From NCBI RefSeq assembly GCF_000372725.1, contig NW_005200784.1:515835-579834 (forward strand): a DNA stretch of 64,000 nucleotides, in the 5' to 3' direction. The notes under the pieces are model-generated. The model did no database searches and was not told the origin of the DNA. It saw only the letters and a program-made list of their open reading frames with translations. Below are positions 23,479 to 33,807 of this stretch, in pieces. The stretch is from Emiliania huxleyi CCMP1516 (taxonomy: Eukaryota; Haptophyta; Isochrysidales; Noelaerhabdaceae). Numbering within the stretch: position 1 is the first letter of the stretch; every line of letters starts with the position of its first letter. The translations under genes and the position numbers were made by a program.

Positions 23479-23883
23479 CGTACTAAAAAAATAACCCCGC
23501 GCACGCAGCGGAGCAGGGAAAAGGACCGCCGCAAGCGGCGTGGCGTGGGGCGGTTGAGCATCCCTCCGGGGGCCCCTCTGCGCCGGGGAGGCGTTGTTGG
23601 AGGCTAGGACGCAAGCGTCCGTCGCCCTTTTCAAACTCGGGGCCCACTCCGCTACGGCCTACGCTCCGACCCGAATTTGGAGGGCCTAAAAGTTTAAGGT
23701 GTTGCTGCGCAAAAGGGGTCGGACACAGGGCGCAGCTCATGCTAAGAGCCAGAAAGAAGGGGAGCTAGAGAGAACGACTATACCCTGTCCCGTTATTGCG
23801 TACACCAGCACCACTTTTTAGCTCTCTCTCTCCTGTCCTCACTCAGGGGGGTCACAACTACCGAGTCCCTCGACTAGCTGCCA
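23479..23883. other. Intergenic, nothing recognised
   Basis: Upstream flank of the Rit1 gene plus about 400 bp with no protein-like frame and no clear repeat. Confidence 0.5.
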
Positions 23884-24263
23884 CGTTGCCGACCGAGAGC
23901 GGATCTCCTCCTGCTCCGCAAGGAGGGTGGCCAAGGCTAAAGCCTTGCCGGAGCCGCCGGGCGCGTTGACGACTTGGAGAAGGTCGCCCTTCTACTTGTA
24001 CTTGTAGAGATGCTCGAGGGGGTGCTTTGTGGGGCGGTGCGCAGCCAGGCCAGCAGTGAGGGGAGGCGCACCCTCACTCTCCTCGGTTGCAGAGCTCGTC
24101 GGAGGCTGCGGCACGACGGGAGGGTCGCGATAGCAGTCCTCGGGCGAGCCGACGCGCATGTCCAACCAGCGCTGGGACTCGTTGTGACGGCAGACGCCGG
24201 CTGCCTCTCACACCGCTTCTGCAGCGTCCTTCTTTGCCCGGTGCATGGGCTCCGATTCCGCAG
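23884..24263 (-). pseudogene. Broken P-loop ATPase/helicase-like fragment
   Basis: One minus-strand frame reads MHRAKKDAAEAV, stop, REAAG-like sequence, SQRWLDMRVGSPEDCYRDPP, HLYKYK, stop, then KGDLLQVVNAPGGSGKALAL. The last is a Walker A type loop in which the Ser/Thr after GK is Ala. Two in-frame stops and the altered motif indicate a dead copy. The Walker context recalls Pif1/Helitron-type helicases carried by mobile DNA, but that is only a resemblance. Confidence 0.5.
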
Positions 24264-24395
24264 CGTGTCGTCCCCAGCGGCGGTGCTGCGCGGGAGGCGG
24301 CCGCGGGCACGCTGGGCTCGGATCAGCGGCTTTCCCTCAGTTGCTCCCAAAGCACGAAAGCACGGATTTGGCGGACGTTCTTGGCTTCAATTTTA

Positions 24396-24437
24396 GAGAG
24401 ATTTTTATTAACCAACAAGAAATCACGACTCTCACAG
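24396..24437 (+). repeat. Dispersed motif GAGAGATTTTT..CCAACAAGAAATCACGAC
   Basis: A 42-bp sequence shared with 46417-46460 and, in part, 16901-16930. It lies near the end of the degenerate P-loop region. It may be the conserved terminus of a retroelement or a 3' processing-linked repeat. Confidence 0.7.
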
Positions 24438-26139
24438 TTTTACGGATGTGTTCGCACCAGCTGAAGGCTTGCCCGGCGCACATCACGCAGTTCGTGCACG
24501 GTATTCGGATTTTGCTATTTGCTCGTGTGGGGGTATATTGCAGATTTGTCAATGGTACCGCGTCTGCGACGCGGGCGCCTTGCGAGCAGAGCCCTTAGGA
24601 CACCCTTTATATCTTGCGCGGTCAAAAAAGCTACACTCACACGGTCTATTGCAGAGACAAGGAGGGCCTACAGCACACACACCAAGAGTACATGTGCTGC
24701 ACTGGACATCAGAGGGCCAAGGGTTGGATCAAGCAGTGGGAAGGTCGAGGTGACGGTGCGAGCAGAGACCTACACCTCCACGCGCTCCTCCCACTTGATC
24801 GCAGGAGCAGCCGCAGGTGCCGCAGCCTTGTGCTGCCAGAAGTTCTCGAGCCGGCGCGCGCGGCTGGCCTTGCCGCCGCGCGCACGCCGCTTTGGCGCCG
24901 CGGGAGCAATCTTGTTGCTCACCGTCAGCACGCCGCACGCCTCCTCAGAGGCCTTGCCCACCTCTCCAGATGTTGCGTCTTGCGAGGACGCCACCTTAGC
25001 AGCAGTACTCCCGTGACGAAAAACGACCAGCGCACCGGGCGCCTGCCCGAGAATACGCGAGTTCGAAAACCGTAGGAGGCATCTAGAGCAAAATTGAGCC
25101 CGCTCAGATGTAGAAAATATATTCTACGGTCAACCTGCCGATTTCGAACCGGAGGCCACTCGATCGACGAGGGGTCATCGGCCGACGTCAGCAGAATAGG
25201 TCGAACGTTCGAGCGGCGGCCCATACCCGTAGAACATTCCCTCAGAAGACAAAGAAAGTCGTCGCACCCCCATCCTTGCGCAGTGTCCCCCGCTATGTGC
25301 CGCCGTAATCGGGGCACGCTATCCTGTGCAGTCAGGGCAAGCGGGGGCGAGGGGCAGTCCCATCTCTCCTGTGTACGGGTGGGTTCTGTCTCCAGTCTCG
25401 GAGGGGGGCAAGAAGGTAAGAATATCTTATTTTTTGCGAGGACGCCACCCGGCATGGCCGGTCCTGTCGTGGCGTGGAGCCTTGATGACGCTGCGACCGC
25501 GCGTGCAAGCACACGAGCCCAGGATCGTGCGTGAGCACGCTCGCAAGGCGGACGGTATGGCAAGGCCAGCTCCGTGGCCGTGGGCTCAGCGAAGAGTACA
25601 CCCATTCAAGGCACAAGGGTCCAAAACACCGAAAATTTGCTAACAGGCGCGGCCGCCGCCGCAGTCAAATTCTATTGTGTGTCCTCGACCCAGCCCTAAA
25701 TAAATAAATAAACAAAGTGTAGTGGAAAATCCAAAATCCAAATCGCAAATATAGAAATCCAAACACACACAGCCACGTGGAATAGGAGAGCAGGAGGTGA
25801 AAGGAGGTCAACAAGTTTTCCAAGGACGCACGAGCGAGAAGCACAGCAGAGCAGACAGATGACGATCACCACCCAGCGCACGACCGCCATGCGCCAACTC
25901 TCCGGCGCAGGCCGCGAAGAACCGAGTCCGGGGGCCGACGGTCGCGGCGCGCCGGCGCGGCGCAGTGGACGCAGAATAAAAACTGACACCTCTCTACTGT
26001 GAGATGGGTAAAAAGGCGGAACAGGTCCGACCCAGCCCTAGCTTGGGATGTCCGTTTTATTTATTTATTCAAATTCACTTTCTTTGGCGGCGGGCAAGGG
26101 ATTTCAGGCTTTAGACAATATTCAAACGCGAGATGCCTT
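24438..26139. other. Non-coding stretch, no supported gene
   Basis: Protein-like pieces exist (minus strand around 24990-24770, Ala/Lys-rich) but have no start, family or splice support. The base composition is less GC-rich than in the gene-rich parts, with AT-rich tracts at 25690-25760. Confidence 0.5.
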
Positions 26140-26438
26140 GATGCATAATACGGATACGTAATGGCTAATGCGTAGTCCATAGCCCTCCCACGTGCAGGCG
26201 CCGCTGAGTGATGCATAATACGGATACGTAATGCGTAGTCCATAGCCCTCTCCGGCGGGCTTTCGGCGCTTGATGCATAATACGGATACGTAATGCGTAG
26301 TCCATAGCCCTCTCCGGCGGGCTTTCGGCGCTTGATACATAATACGGATACGTAATGCGTAGTCCACATAGCCCTCCCACGTGCAGGCGCCGCTGAGTGA
26401 TGCATAATACGGATACGTAATGCATAGCTCATAGCGCC
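26140..26438. repeat. Tandem repeat, about 4.7 units of 62-68 bp in A-B-B-A order
   Basis: Every unit starts TGATGCATAATACGGATACG. Units 1 and 4 end with a CCCACGTGCAGGCGCCGCTG variant; units 2 and 3 end with CTCCGGCGGGCTTTCGGCGC. The fifth is partial. Confidence 0.93.
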
Positions 26439-28054
26439 AATGCGACATCGGCAGCGCTGTTTGCTGAGACATAAAGGCGAAAACATCGTACGTATTGCAT
26501 AAGACACGCTATGGACTATGCATTCGCGCGACGTCTAACCCTGCCAATGCATAGGTAGGACACACGGGTGCATATAGGGCCGGTACGTATACATAGCAGT
26601 ACGGCCCACGTCTCTCGTTTCCCCCCCTAGAATACGCCTGTGGTGCGCCCCGTGTGGCACCCCGACCTGTTGTCTCACCCTGGCCCCCAAGATCGTTTTG
26701 GTCGTCACGTTGTGACCCCCGACGTCGTCAAATGTCGCTCGCCTGTCCTTCCCCCCGTTCTCGTCTGGTAATCTCATCTTATTATCCCACGCATCGATGC
26801 TTTAGGCTGGCTACAGCCACTTCGCTCCACAACCGTCCCGCCACCCCTGCCGTGTGCGTTCCCGGCCTCACCGTCTTTCGATATTGCTCGCACACCCACT
26901 CGTGCGCGCTCTTACACATGTGTCCGTACGTCCGTCGGTCCACTATCTCCCTCTTCTCTGTGTTCCCTGCCGCCTCCCTTCGCACCGTGTACATGCATGG
27001 CCGCGTGTCAGACCTGCTCCCCGAGTGCAGCGCAGCAAACTTTTTTACCGCCCAATAAAAGAAACCGAAGTTACTCGCTTAGTGTGGGTAAACCATAGTA
27101 GCGTATACGCTACTATGAACAGAGAAACCCATAAGGATCGCCTGCAGTCCACGACGAGCCAGCCTGCTGCCGGCTCGCACGGCAGCCTCTTCCTCTCGAC
27201 CAGCCTCAACTTCCATACAGTCAACATTTTGTCGCTGCGTGCTCGTGGCGAGCTGTGGCGGCGGTCGAAGTTGGCCCAGATTCGACGACGAGCGCCGGAC
27301 GATAGTAGTGTCTCTGTTCGCCCTGTGCATGTCAGGCCAGGCTGCAGCAGGGCACTACCATCGTGCTGCCCTGCTGCAGCCTGACTTTGCCCACTGTGCA
27401 CAGCCGCCAGAGCATCACCACCGCCCGGCATCGTGTCACGGCGAGCTTCTTCTGCGCCCGCTCGCGAGGCTCTCGCGCTGGTACACTTTGGCCATCTGCT
27501 GCTCGCGTTCGGCGAGCTCTTCTCCGCACTCCTGCCACGGTGCCGTCACCACACACCTTCTGGCCGGCCTGAGCCGCGCGGACTCGCCGGCGGGGGCAAC
27601 GTGTCGACCTCTCTCTCTGGTGCACCACGGGCCGCGACGGCCTGCTAGCAGCCGGCGCGAGGAGGCAGTGTGCCGGCACAGTCGAGCCGGAGCATCGGGT
27701 TCTTGATGCTTGTGGGGTCAAGTTTGACCTTATGTGGCATAATATGCAACAATAAGGCTATGCTGTCTCCCGGCTTTTTGAGATATGATCCCTCAAAGTC
27801 GAATTATGGTTTACTGGTGACCATAGTAGCGTCTGTCCTGTTTGCGTTTCTTCACACGAATACTTTAAAGTCTCGACAATCGCTAAGCTGCTTATGTGGC
27901 ACCGCAGCGGCTCCCTTGGGGATGCCTGAGGCCACCCCAACCACTCACCAAGCCTTACGTGGACGAATTCAAACCTACTTTTATGGTTTACCTACATTTA
28001 GGGAGTACGTCGCCAGGCTCTTCCCACCCGCCGTCTCCCTCGCCGCCCGCACCG
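26439..28054. other. Intergenic, contains a 17-bp hairpin
   Basis: CAGGCTGCAGCAGGGCA at 27338-27354 is complementary to 27367-27383 with a 12-bp loop. AGTAGCG and TTTACC motifs recur at 27085-27115 and 27810-27830. No gene recognised. Confidence 0.6.
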
Positions 28055-29162
28055 ATGGCGTCCCACCGCATCGGCGCGCGCGTCGCGGGCCTCTCGCCAG
28101 CGCAGCTGTGCGCCATCATCGAGGCGCAGGCGGACGCGAGCGACGCCGCGCTGCGCGTGGCGGAGGAGCACGCCGCACGGCTCGTGGAGCAGCCCGAGTG
28201 GGTGCTCTCCGAGGTCCTCCTCTCGCCGGACCTCGCCCCGCACATCCTCGCCCAGCTGCCGACCAAGGCGCACGCCGTCAAGGGGACGTGCCGCGCGTGG
28301 CGCCGCGGCTGGAAGGAGACGCTGAAGAAGCGCGAGAGGCCGCGCCTGTTCGTGTTCGGCGGCCAAGACAGCGAGCGTGGGACTGTCAACTCGATTGAGA
28401 GGTACGACCCGTCAACGAATGCGTGGGAGGAGGAGGCTGTGGTGCCGATGTCTACAGCACGAACGCATGTCCGCACGGCGGTGCTCGATGGCAAGCTCTA
28501 CGCGGTGGGCGGCGAGAGTGAGGCCGGCGACGTAACTTCCAACCTGGTGGAGCGGTACGACTTGGCTGCGAACGCGTGGGAGGAGGTGGCGCCGATGGCG
28601 GTCGAGCGGATTGCTCTCGCCGCGGCGGTGCTAGACGGCAAGCTGTACGCTGTGGGAGGCTTCAACGACGACGACGAAATCCTCAGCTGACGCGTGGGAG
28701 GCGGTGGTGCCAATGGCGGCGGAGCGGGACTATCACGCCGTGGCGGTGCTCGACGGCAAGCTTTACGCTGTGGGCGGGTACGGCCTCAGCTCGGTGGAGC
28801 GGTACGACCCGGCGTTGGATGCGTGGGAGGCGGCGGCTCCGATGGCGGAGGCGCGGTATGATCACGCTGTGGCGGTGCTCGACGGCAAGCTGTACGCTCT
28901 GGGCGGCTACAACGACGGCCTCCTCAGCTCGGTGGAGCGGTACGACCCGGCTGCCAACGCGTGGGAGGCGGTGGCGCCGATGGCGACGGCGCGGAGCGGT
29001 CTCGCCGTGGCCGTGCTCGACGGCAGGTTGTACGCTGTGGGCGGGTACGGCGAGAACGAGGCCCTCTGCTCGCTTGTGCGATACGATCCCGTGACGAACG
29101 CGTGGGAGGCGGCTGCGCCGTTGACGACCGCACGGTCTTTTCATGGCATCACCGTGGCGTAG
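28055..29162 (+). pseudogene. F-box-like/Kelch-repeat gene with internal frame break
   Basis: From ATG 28055 an N-terminal helical region has VLSEVLLSPDLAPHILAQLP and CRAWRRGWKETLKK, like an F-box-type leader. Kelch blades follow (RTAVLDGKLYAVGG, ERYDPSTNAWEE and similar). The frame stops at 28688-28690 after GGFNDDDEILS. The next blade resumes in another frame with DAWEAVVPMAAERD and runs through four more blades to TAG 29160-29162. By comparison with the neighbouring blades about 25 nt (SVERYDPA part) are missing between CTCAGCT and GACGCG. It is either a real disrupting deletion or an assembly error. An intact protein would be a six-blade propeller, a common E3 adaptor fold. Confidence 0.75.
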
Positions 29163-30191
29163 GGCTTTGGAGGGTGGAGGGTGGAGAGGCAATTAAAGCT
29201 GTGTCGCGCTGCAGCTCGTGGCGGTGGATGAGATCGCGACCGAGTCCGGCTCGCCACGGCGCCGGGGAGGACGCCGCCGTCGCCTAGACTCCCTTGCGTT
29301 ACTACGTGTTTGTAAAGCCGTAGCCTGGCGTTTGTGCCCCGTCGTGCCCCGTCCTGTGCCCCCAAGTTCATTTTTACGGCACGTCCTGTACACTCTGAAC
29401 TTCAGGTCATGCAAAAAACGGGCCCTGACCCCTGCTAGGCCGGTCGGACCCGATTTTATTAAATTTTCATGTTTAAGCGCAGACCTCGAGACTTGAACGC
29501 AAGCATGTTCAGGCCATCTAGAGTGCCGAACAACATCGCACCGGTTCGATTCGCGCATCACGGCCGCGCAAACTGGCTGCACTGCGGCGCGAGGCTCAGC
29601 GGGGCGTCCGGACCACTGACTCGGGCGATGTGGTGGTCGAGCGCAGCCCTCTTGAGCTGGAGAGCCGCCGCAGTATGCGCGGTGGATGGGACGTCGGCCA
29701 AACCGCGACGCGCAAGCTGCAGGGAGGAGCTACAGCGGCTCCGCTCCTCATGCTGGTTCGCCAAACCGAGACGTTGAGGTCCTCGTACACTCATGTCGCG
29801 CTCGAGTAGGAGCCATCACGCTGCCCAGCAATGGACCGTCGTAAGGTCCGGCCTTAGGCCAGCTCGCAGCACTGTATGAACTCACGCTGGCGAGCACCAT
29901 CCCAGGATGAGGCCTTGAAGAGCGCGCGCCAGGGACGTCCGTATGGCAAAATCGGCGTGAATTCGCTATGAAAACGCTTCCACCCCATCAAGAGCGGGCT
30001 CAGAAGAGACGATCCCGTGGCGGCTGGCAGCCGTGGTTGTTATCGGCTCACGGCTTGATGGCCTCTCATAGTGCTGTACGTCTGGCTTGAGCGAACAAAA
30101 CCAAAAATCTCTCTCTCACACACTCTCTCTCGATGCGCCACAAGACCGCCTCAATGAACGCGCTTCGAAGCCGTCTCCACTCCTGCGATGC
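29163..30191. other. Intergenic, nothing recognised
   Basis: No protein-like frame, RNA gene or clear repeat was found. A CGGTTCGATTCG sequence near 29540 looks like a tRNA T-loop box, but no cloverleaf could be built around it. Confidence 0.5.
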
Positions 30192-31385
30192 TCAACGTGT
30201 GGTGATTTCGTTGCCCTGCCGCTGCCCCACATCGTCAAAGCGAGAGAAAGCGAAACGCGTGGCGAAGGGCGACTCCACCTCGTACATGGCCGCCGTGCCC
30301 TCGATGGCGCCCTCGGCCTGCGCGCTAGTGGCGAAGCGTCCCGCGGCTGGGTAAACGTCCTGCTTCCCGTTTCGCGGTTCCGAGGAGGAAAATGACTGAC
30401 CAATCAGGCCATGCGGGAGATCGCGCTCCGGCGCGTTGCCCTGGGCGCTGATGGACGTGTCAAGCCGATGCCTTGGACCCGAAATCCGGTCGTAGGCGAA
30501 TGATCCGCGCACGGTGACGGCCCAACCGCGGACCTGGAAGATGGCGGAGGAGTAGCGTACCTCGATGGACAGCTCCTCGCAGTGGCGAGTGTGAGCGACA
30601 TGCACACTGAAGCTGCCAAAGTAGCCGCAGCTGCCATTGACAAACCCGTAGCCGGTATTAAAGTCATTCAGCAAGGAACCCCAGAAGGAGGCGGTGGCCG
30701 GCTTGCGCTTGGCCCCGCCGACGTCGGCCACCAGGTGCGCCTCCGTGATGAAGGTGCCGTGTACCACCAAGCGGCCGTTGAGCAGCGTGAACGTTGCATT
30801 CTCCGTCTTGACGTTGAGCGCAAGGCCAGGCGCAGAGAAGAAGGCGTAGTAGGCGCCGCTGCGGCCCCTAAAGTCGGCGTTTCCGCCGCGTGCAAAGGCG
30901 AGGTGCGGATCCTGCCTCGCGCTCGTCCTCGTCGTCCTACTCGGAGTGGGAGGCGGCGGCGAAGGCGGCGGCGAAGAAGGCAGGGAGGGTGGCGGAGGGG
31001 GGAGGGAAGGGGGCAAGTTGGTGCAGCACACGTCTGGCCCTGCCATACCATCAACCGTCGTGTATGTAATGTCTGCCACCTCGCCCGAACAGAACTGATC
31101 CTTGCTTCCGAGCGGAACGGCCAGGCCCTCGCACGGCGCTGAGAGCGGTGGTACCATCTCGTAAGCCCGCTCTATCCAGTTTGCGCAGTTGTCCTGAGAC
31201 GGGTTCTGTCCAAGGAATTGCCCCGGACAGGCAATCGGCAGCCGCTGCCCGTCAAAGCAGTAGTCGCCCCCATCAGGGTCCGGGATGCATAGCACGATGT
31301 TTGGCAGCGTGACCCGGTGGCTACCGACACCGATCACCCCAACATTCGAACTGACGACCGAACCGCCGCCACCCTTGCCCGACAT
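30192..31385 (-). CDS. VWD-like extracellular protein (short paralogue)
   Basis: The frame is open from at least 31493; the first ATG is 31385, but an upstream exon with a signal peptide may be missing. A Cys-rich N-terminal part (LCIPDPDGGDYCFDG, QDNCANWIERAYEMVPPLSA) leads into a Ser/Pro linker. A von Willebrand factor D-like region follows: DPHLAFARGGNADFRG, VVHGTFITEAHLV, LPHGLIGQSF and AQAEGAIEGT. The same landmarks occur in the large gene ending at 57627. VWD-type modules assemble extracellular polymers. A role in cell covering or adhesion is inference. Ends TGA at 30192-30194. Confidence 0.65.
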   Translation of the reverse strand: MSGKGGGGSVVSSNVGVIGVGSHRVTLPNIVLCIPDPDGGDYCFDGQRLPIACPGQFLGQNPSQDNCANWIERAYEMVPPLSAPCEGLAVPLGSKDQFCSGEVADITYTTVDGMAGPDVCCTNLPPSLPPPPPSLPSSPPPSPPPPTPSRTTRTSARQDPHLAFARGGNADFRGRSGAYYAFFSAPGLALNVKTENATFTLLNGRLVVHGTFITEAHLVADVGGAKRKPATASFWGSLLNDFNTGYGFVNGSCGYFGSFSVHVAHTRHCEELSIEVRYSSAIFQVRGWAVTVRGSFAYDRISGPRHRLDTSISAQGNAPERDLPHGLIGQSFSSSEPRNGKQDVYPAAGRFATSAQAEGAIEGTAAMYEVESPFATRFAFSRFDDVGQRQGNEITTR

Positions 31386-31493
31386 GGGTGTATTGGCTGT
31401 CTGCTGGCCAAATCTGCTTGAACCGTAGAGTGCTCGCAACAGAGCACAGCCAGCCGTCTCGGAAACGCAACCCGGGTGGCGGGTCTGCTCCAA

Positions 31494-32156
31494 GACTCAA
31501 TGCGCCGCTTTGTGGATGTGCGTAAAAGCAATGGAGTTGCGTGGCAGCAATTTCTGGGGCCGTATTATTCCCTCAGCACGGCCATCATCTTTACTTGACA
31601 GGTGAGAGTACGACAGGTGCGAGGTGCCCTTCACGCTCAGCATGTTAGGAGAGGTGCCCTTCACGCTCAATTAAATACAGAAGCGATGACCGATGTTTAT
31701 TTATACGGGCGGGCTCAAGACGACGCCGGACCCGGAGAGCAGCGAGGAGGGGATTGCCTCTGGCTTGAGCGGCGGTGTGCTCCACCCACCGCACTTCATG
31801 ATGGGATACCGCACTTTCATACGCAGTCGCGCTCCCAATACGTGCATCACTTTTGTGACAGGTCTCAGACTGTGAGCGGCCATATCTCGGTAAACATTGA
31901 TGGTCCACCGGAGAGAACTCATCGCCATTCGAACGGGCGCCGGGCGCCCGTTCAAAATCCGAAGAGTTTTCAGGTGCCTCGCTCCAACGCTCCGTCCAAG
32001 GAGGCTGCTGTGAGTCGTTGTGAGTCGGTGCGCGCGTGGCGTGGGGGAACATGCGCGATTCCCCGCGCGCCCCTGAGCTCTCCTGTCGCACATTGGCTTT
32101 TCATACATACATGATATTTCGCCGTACGGAGCCTTAGCCTCCCATCATCCAAACAT
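31494..32156. other. Intergenic, short duplication only
   Basis: GGTGCCCTTCACGCTCA occurs twice at 31622-31672. Nothing else recognised. Confidence 0.5.
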
Positions 32157-32404
32157 CTCCGCTGAGGGAGGGTGTAGAGGATGTAGAGTGTAGAGCGCTG
32201 TAGAGCTGTAGAGATGTAGAGCGCTGTAGAGCTGTAGAGCTCTACATCCGGCGCGTGACGATGTGAGTCCGATGTAGAGCGATGTAGAGCGCGATTTTGC
32301 TGTAGAGTTTGTTGTAGAGGCTCTACAGCAAAACCGCCGGGGAGGCAGTGACTCAAAGAGGTCGAGCCGCACTAATGGGGTGTCTCCGAGCTTACTGGAG
32401 CTCT
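32157..32404 (+). repeat. Dispersed GTAGAG-rich repeat, copy B
   Basis: Same block order as 3517-3773, including the tail with GCAGTGACTCAAAGAGGTCG and GGTGTCTCCGAGCTTACTGG. Confidence 0.9.
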
Positions 32405-32856
32405 GATGGACGGCCCCGACTATCACTGACACACAGATAGTCACTCTGACGGCACACAACACCCTATAACTGCGTCATGACCAGCCTGCCATGCGTCGCC
32501 GGTGCCGCATTCGTCGCAGTGCTTCTTTAGCAGGCGGTTGACTGTCGGCTGCGAAGACGGTCGCATTTGCGCGAGGCGAGCAGGCGAGCATTCAGACGCG
32601 TTGCATGCGCCATGACTCGCGCCAGCGCGTGCGGGAGCTCCTGGCTGAGCGTTGAGTCCAAGCGAGTTGCGCTGGCCACAATCGCTACGCCGAGCCGAGC
32701 TGACGCGCCGAGGCGCCGGTCAGTCGCAGCCGTGAGGCATGTCACTGCAGCAGAGGCACCTGCCACCCATTGGGCGGGCAGACAGAAGGCCAGGGCAGCA
32801 CTGGCAAGTGCAACGCGCCTCATGTCGGAGAGCGACCGTGCCTCGTTCGCGGCTTA

Positions 32857-33048
32857 CGATGTAGAGTTTGTTGTACCAGGGTAGAGGTTTCACGTTGTAG
32901 AGCGCCTCTCAGACATCGCTCTACATCGGACTCACATCGTCACGCGGCGGATGTAGAGCTCTACAGCTCTACAGCGCTCCAGAGCGCTCTACATCTCTAC
33001 ATCTCTACAGCGCTCTACACTCTACATCCTCTACACCCTCCCTCAGCA
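32857..33048 (-). repeat. Dispersed GTAGAG-rich repeat, copy C (inverted)
   Basis: The complement of the GTAGAG block, ending CTACACCCTCCCTCAGC. With copy B it forms a large inverted pair around 32405-32856, which has no recognised gene. Confidence 0.85.
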
Positions 33049-33807
33049 TCTATCTCCGCCAGAGCGCCAGTATACGGAAACATATCTTCAGAGCGCGGCG
33101 CGCGACCCCGACCACGGATTGGCTGAAGCAATGGGCTGAAGTAACACGGGAGCGGGCGCAAATAAATATAAATAAATAAAACGGACACCTCTACTCTCTA
33201 GGAGATGGGTAATAGGGAACAGGTCCCTGCCTCTCTGCTGAGCCCCATGTGTAGACAGCATGGCTGCGGCAGACAGATCGCGAGCCGGCCATCTCCCTGC
33301 GTGTGCGTGCGCGTGCGTCACTGCGCGTCGCGTGCGTGCGCCGCGTGCGGCGCGCCAAACATGAAACGGAGAGCGACGGGAGGATGTTTTTCTCTAGCAT
33401 GAGCCTTGCGGAATCAATTCTTTCTTGCTTGCCAGTGTGCGCCAGTCCTGTGCCTAGTGTTGTCGATCGGCACTTCAAATTCTTCTTGGCGCCACTGTGC
33501 GAGCCTAACGCGCGCACCGCCCATTCTTGCGCCCCCGCCCTTTACGGGCTCACAGCCCACCCCCATGTGTAGACAGCATGCCTGGAGCCGGCCATCTCGC
33601 TGCGAGCTCGGGCGATTTTTTTCTAGCCATGGTCGCCTGGCGTGGTCCAAGCCTCCGCTGCCGCCGCCGCCGCCGCCTCACTTTATCGAGGCGCACGCCT
33701 CGTTCGTCGGAGTGCTGCTCTGCATCGCCGGCCCGCTCTCATGCTATCTCTTGCTTGGGCCGCCGCTGAAGGCCAGGGCTCCATCAAAGCAGCACGGCCG
33801 CGCCACG

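Noticed and set aside
23884-24263. An intact Helitron or Pif1 helicase
   Set aside because: Only one Walker-type loop, altered, plus two in-frame stops; no other helicase motif.
29535-29560. tRNA-like T-loop box (GGTTCGATTCG)
   Set aside because: No five-base T stem, no A box at the right distance and no acceptor pairing could be built. Similar boxes at about 25056 and 25137 failed the same test. No tRNA, rRNA or other structured RNA gene was found.
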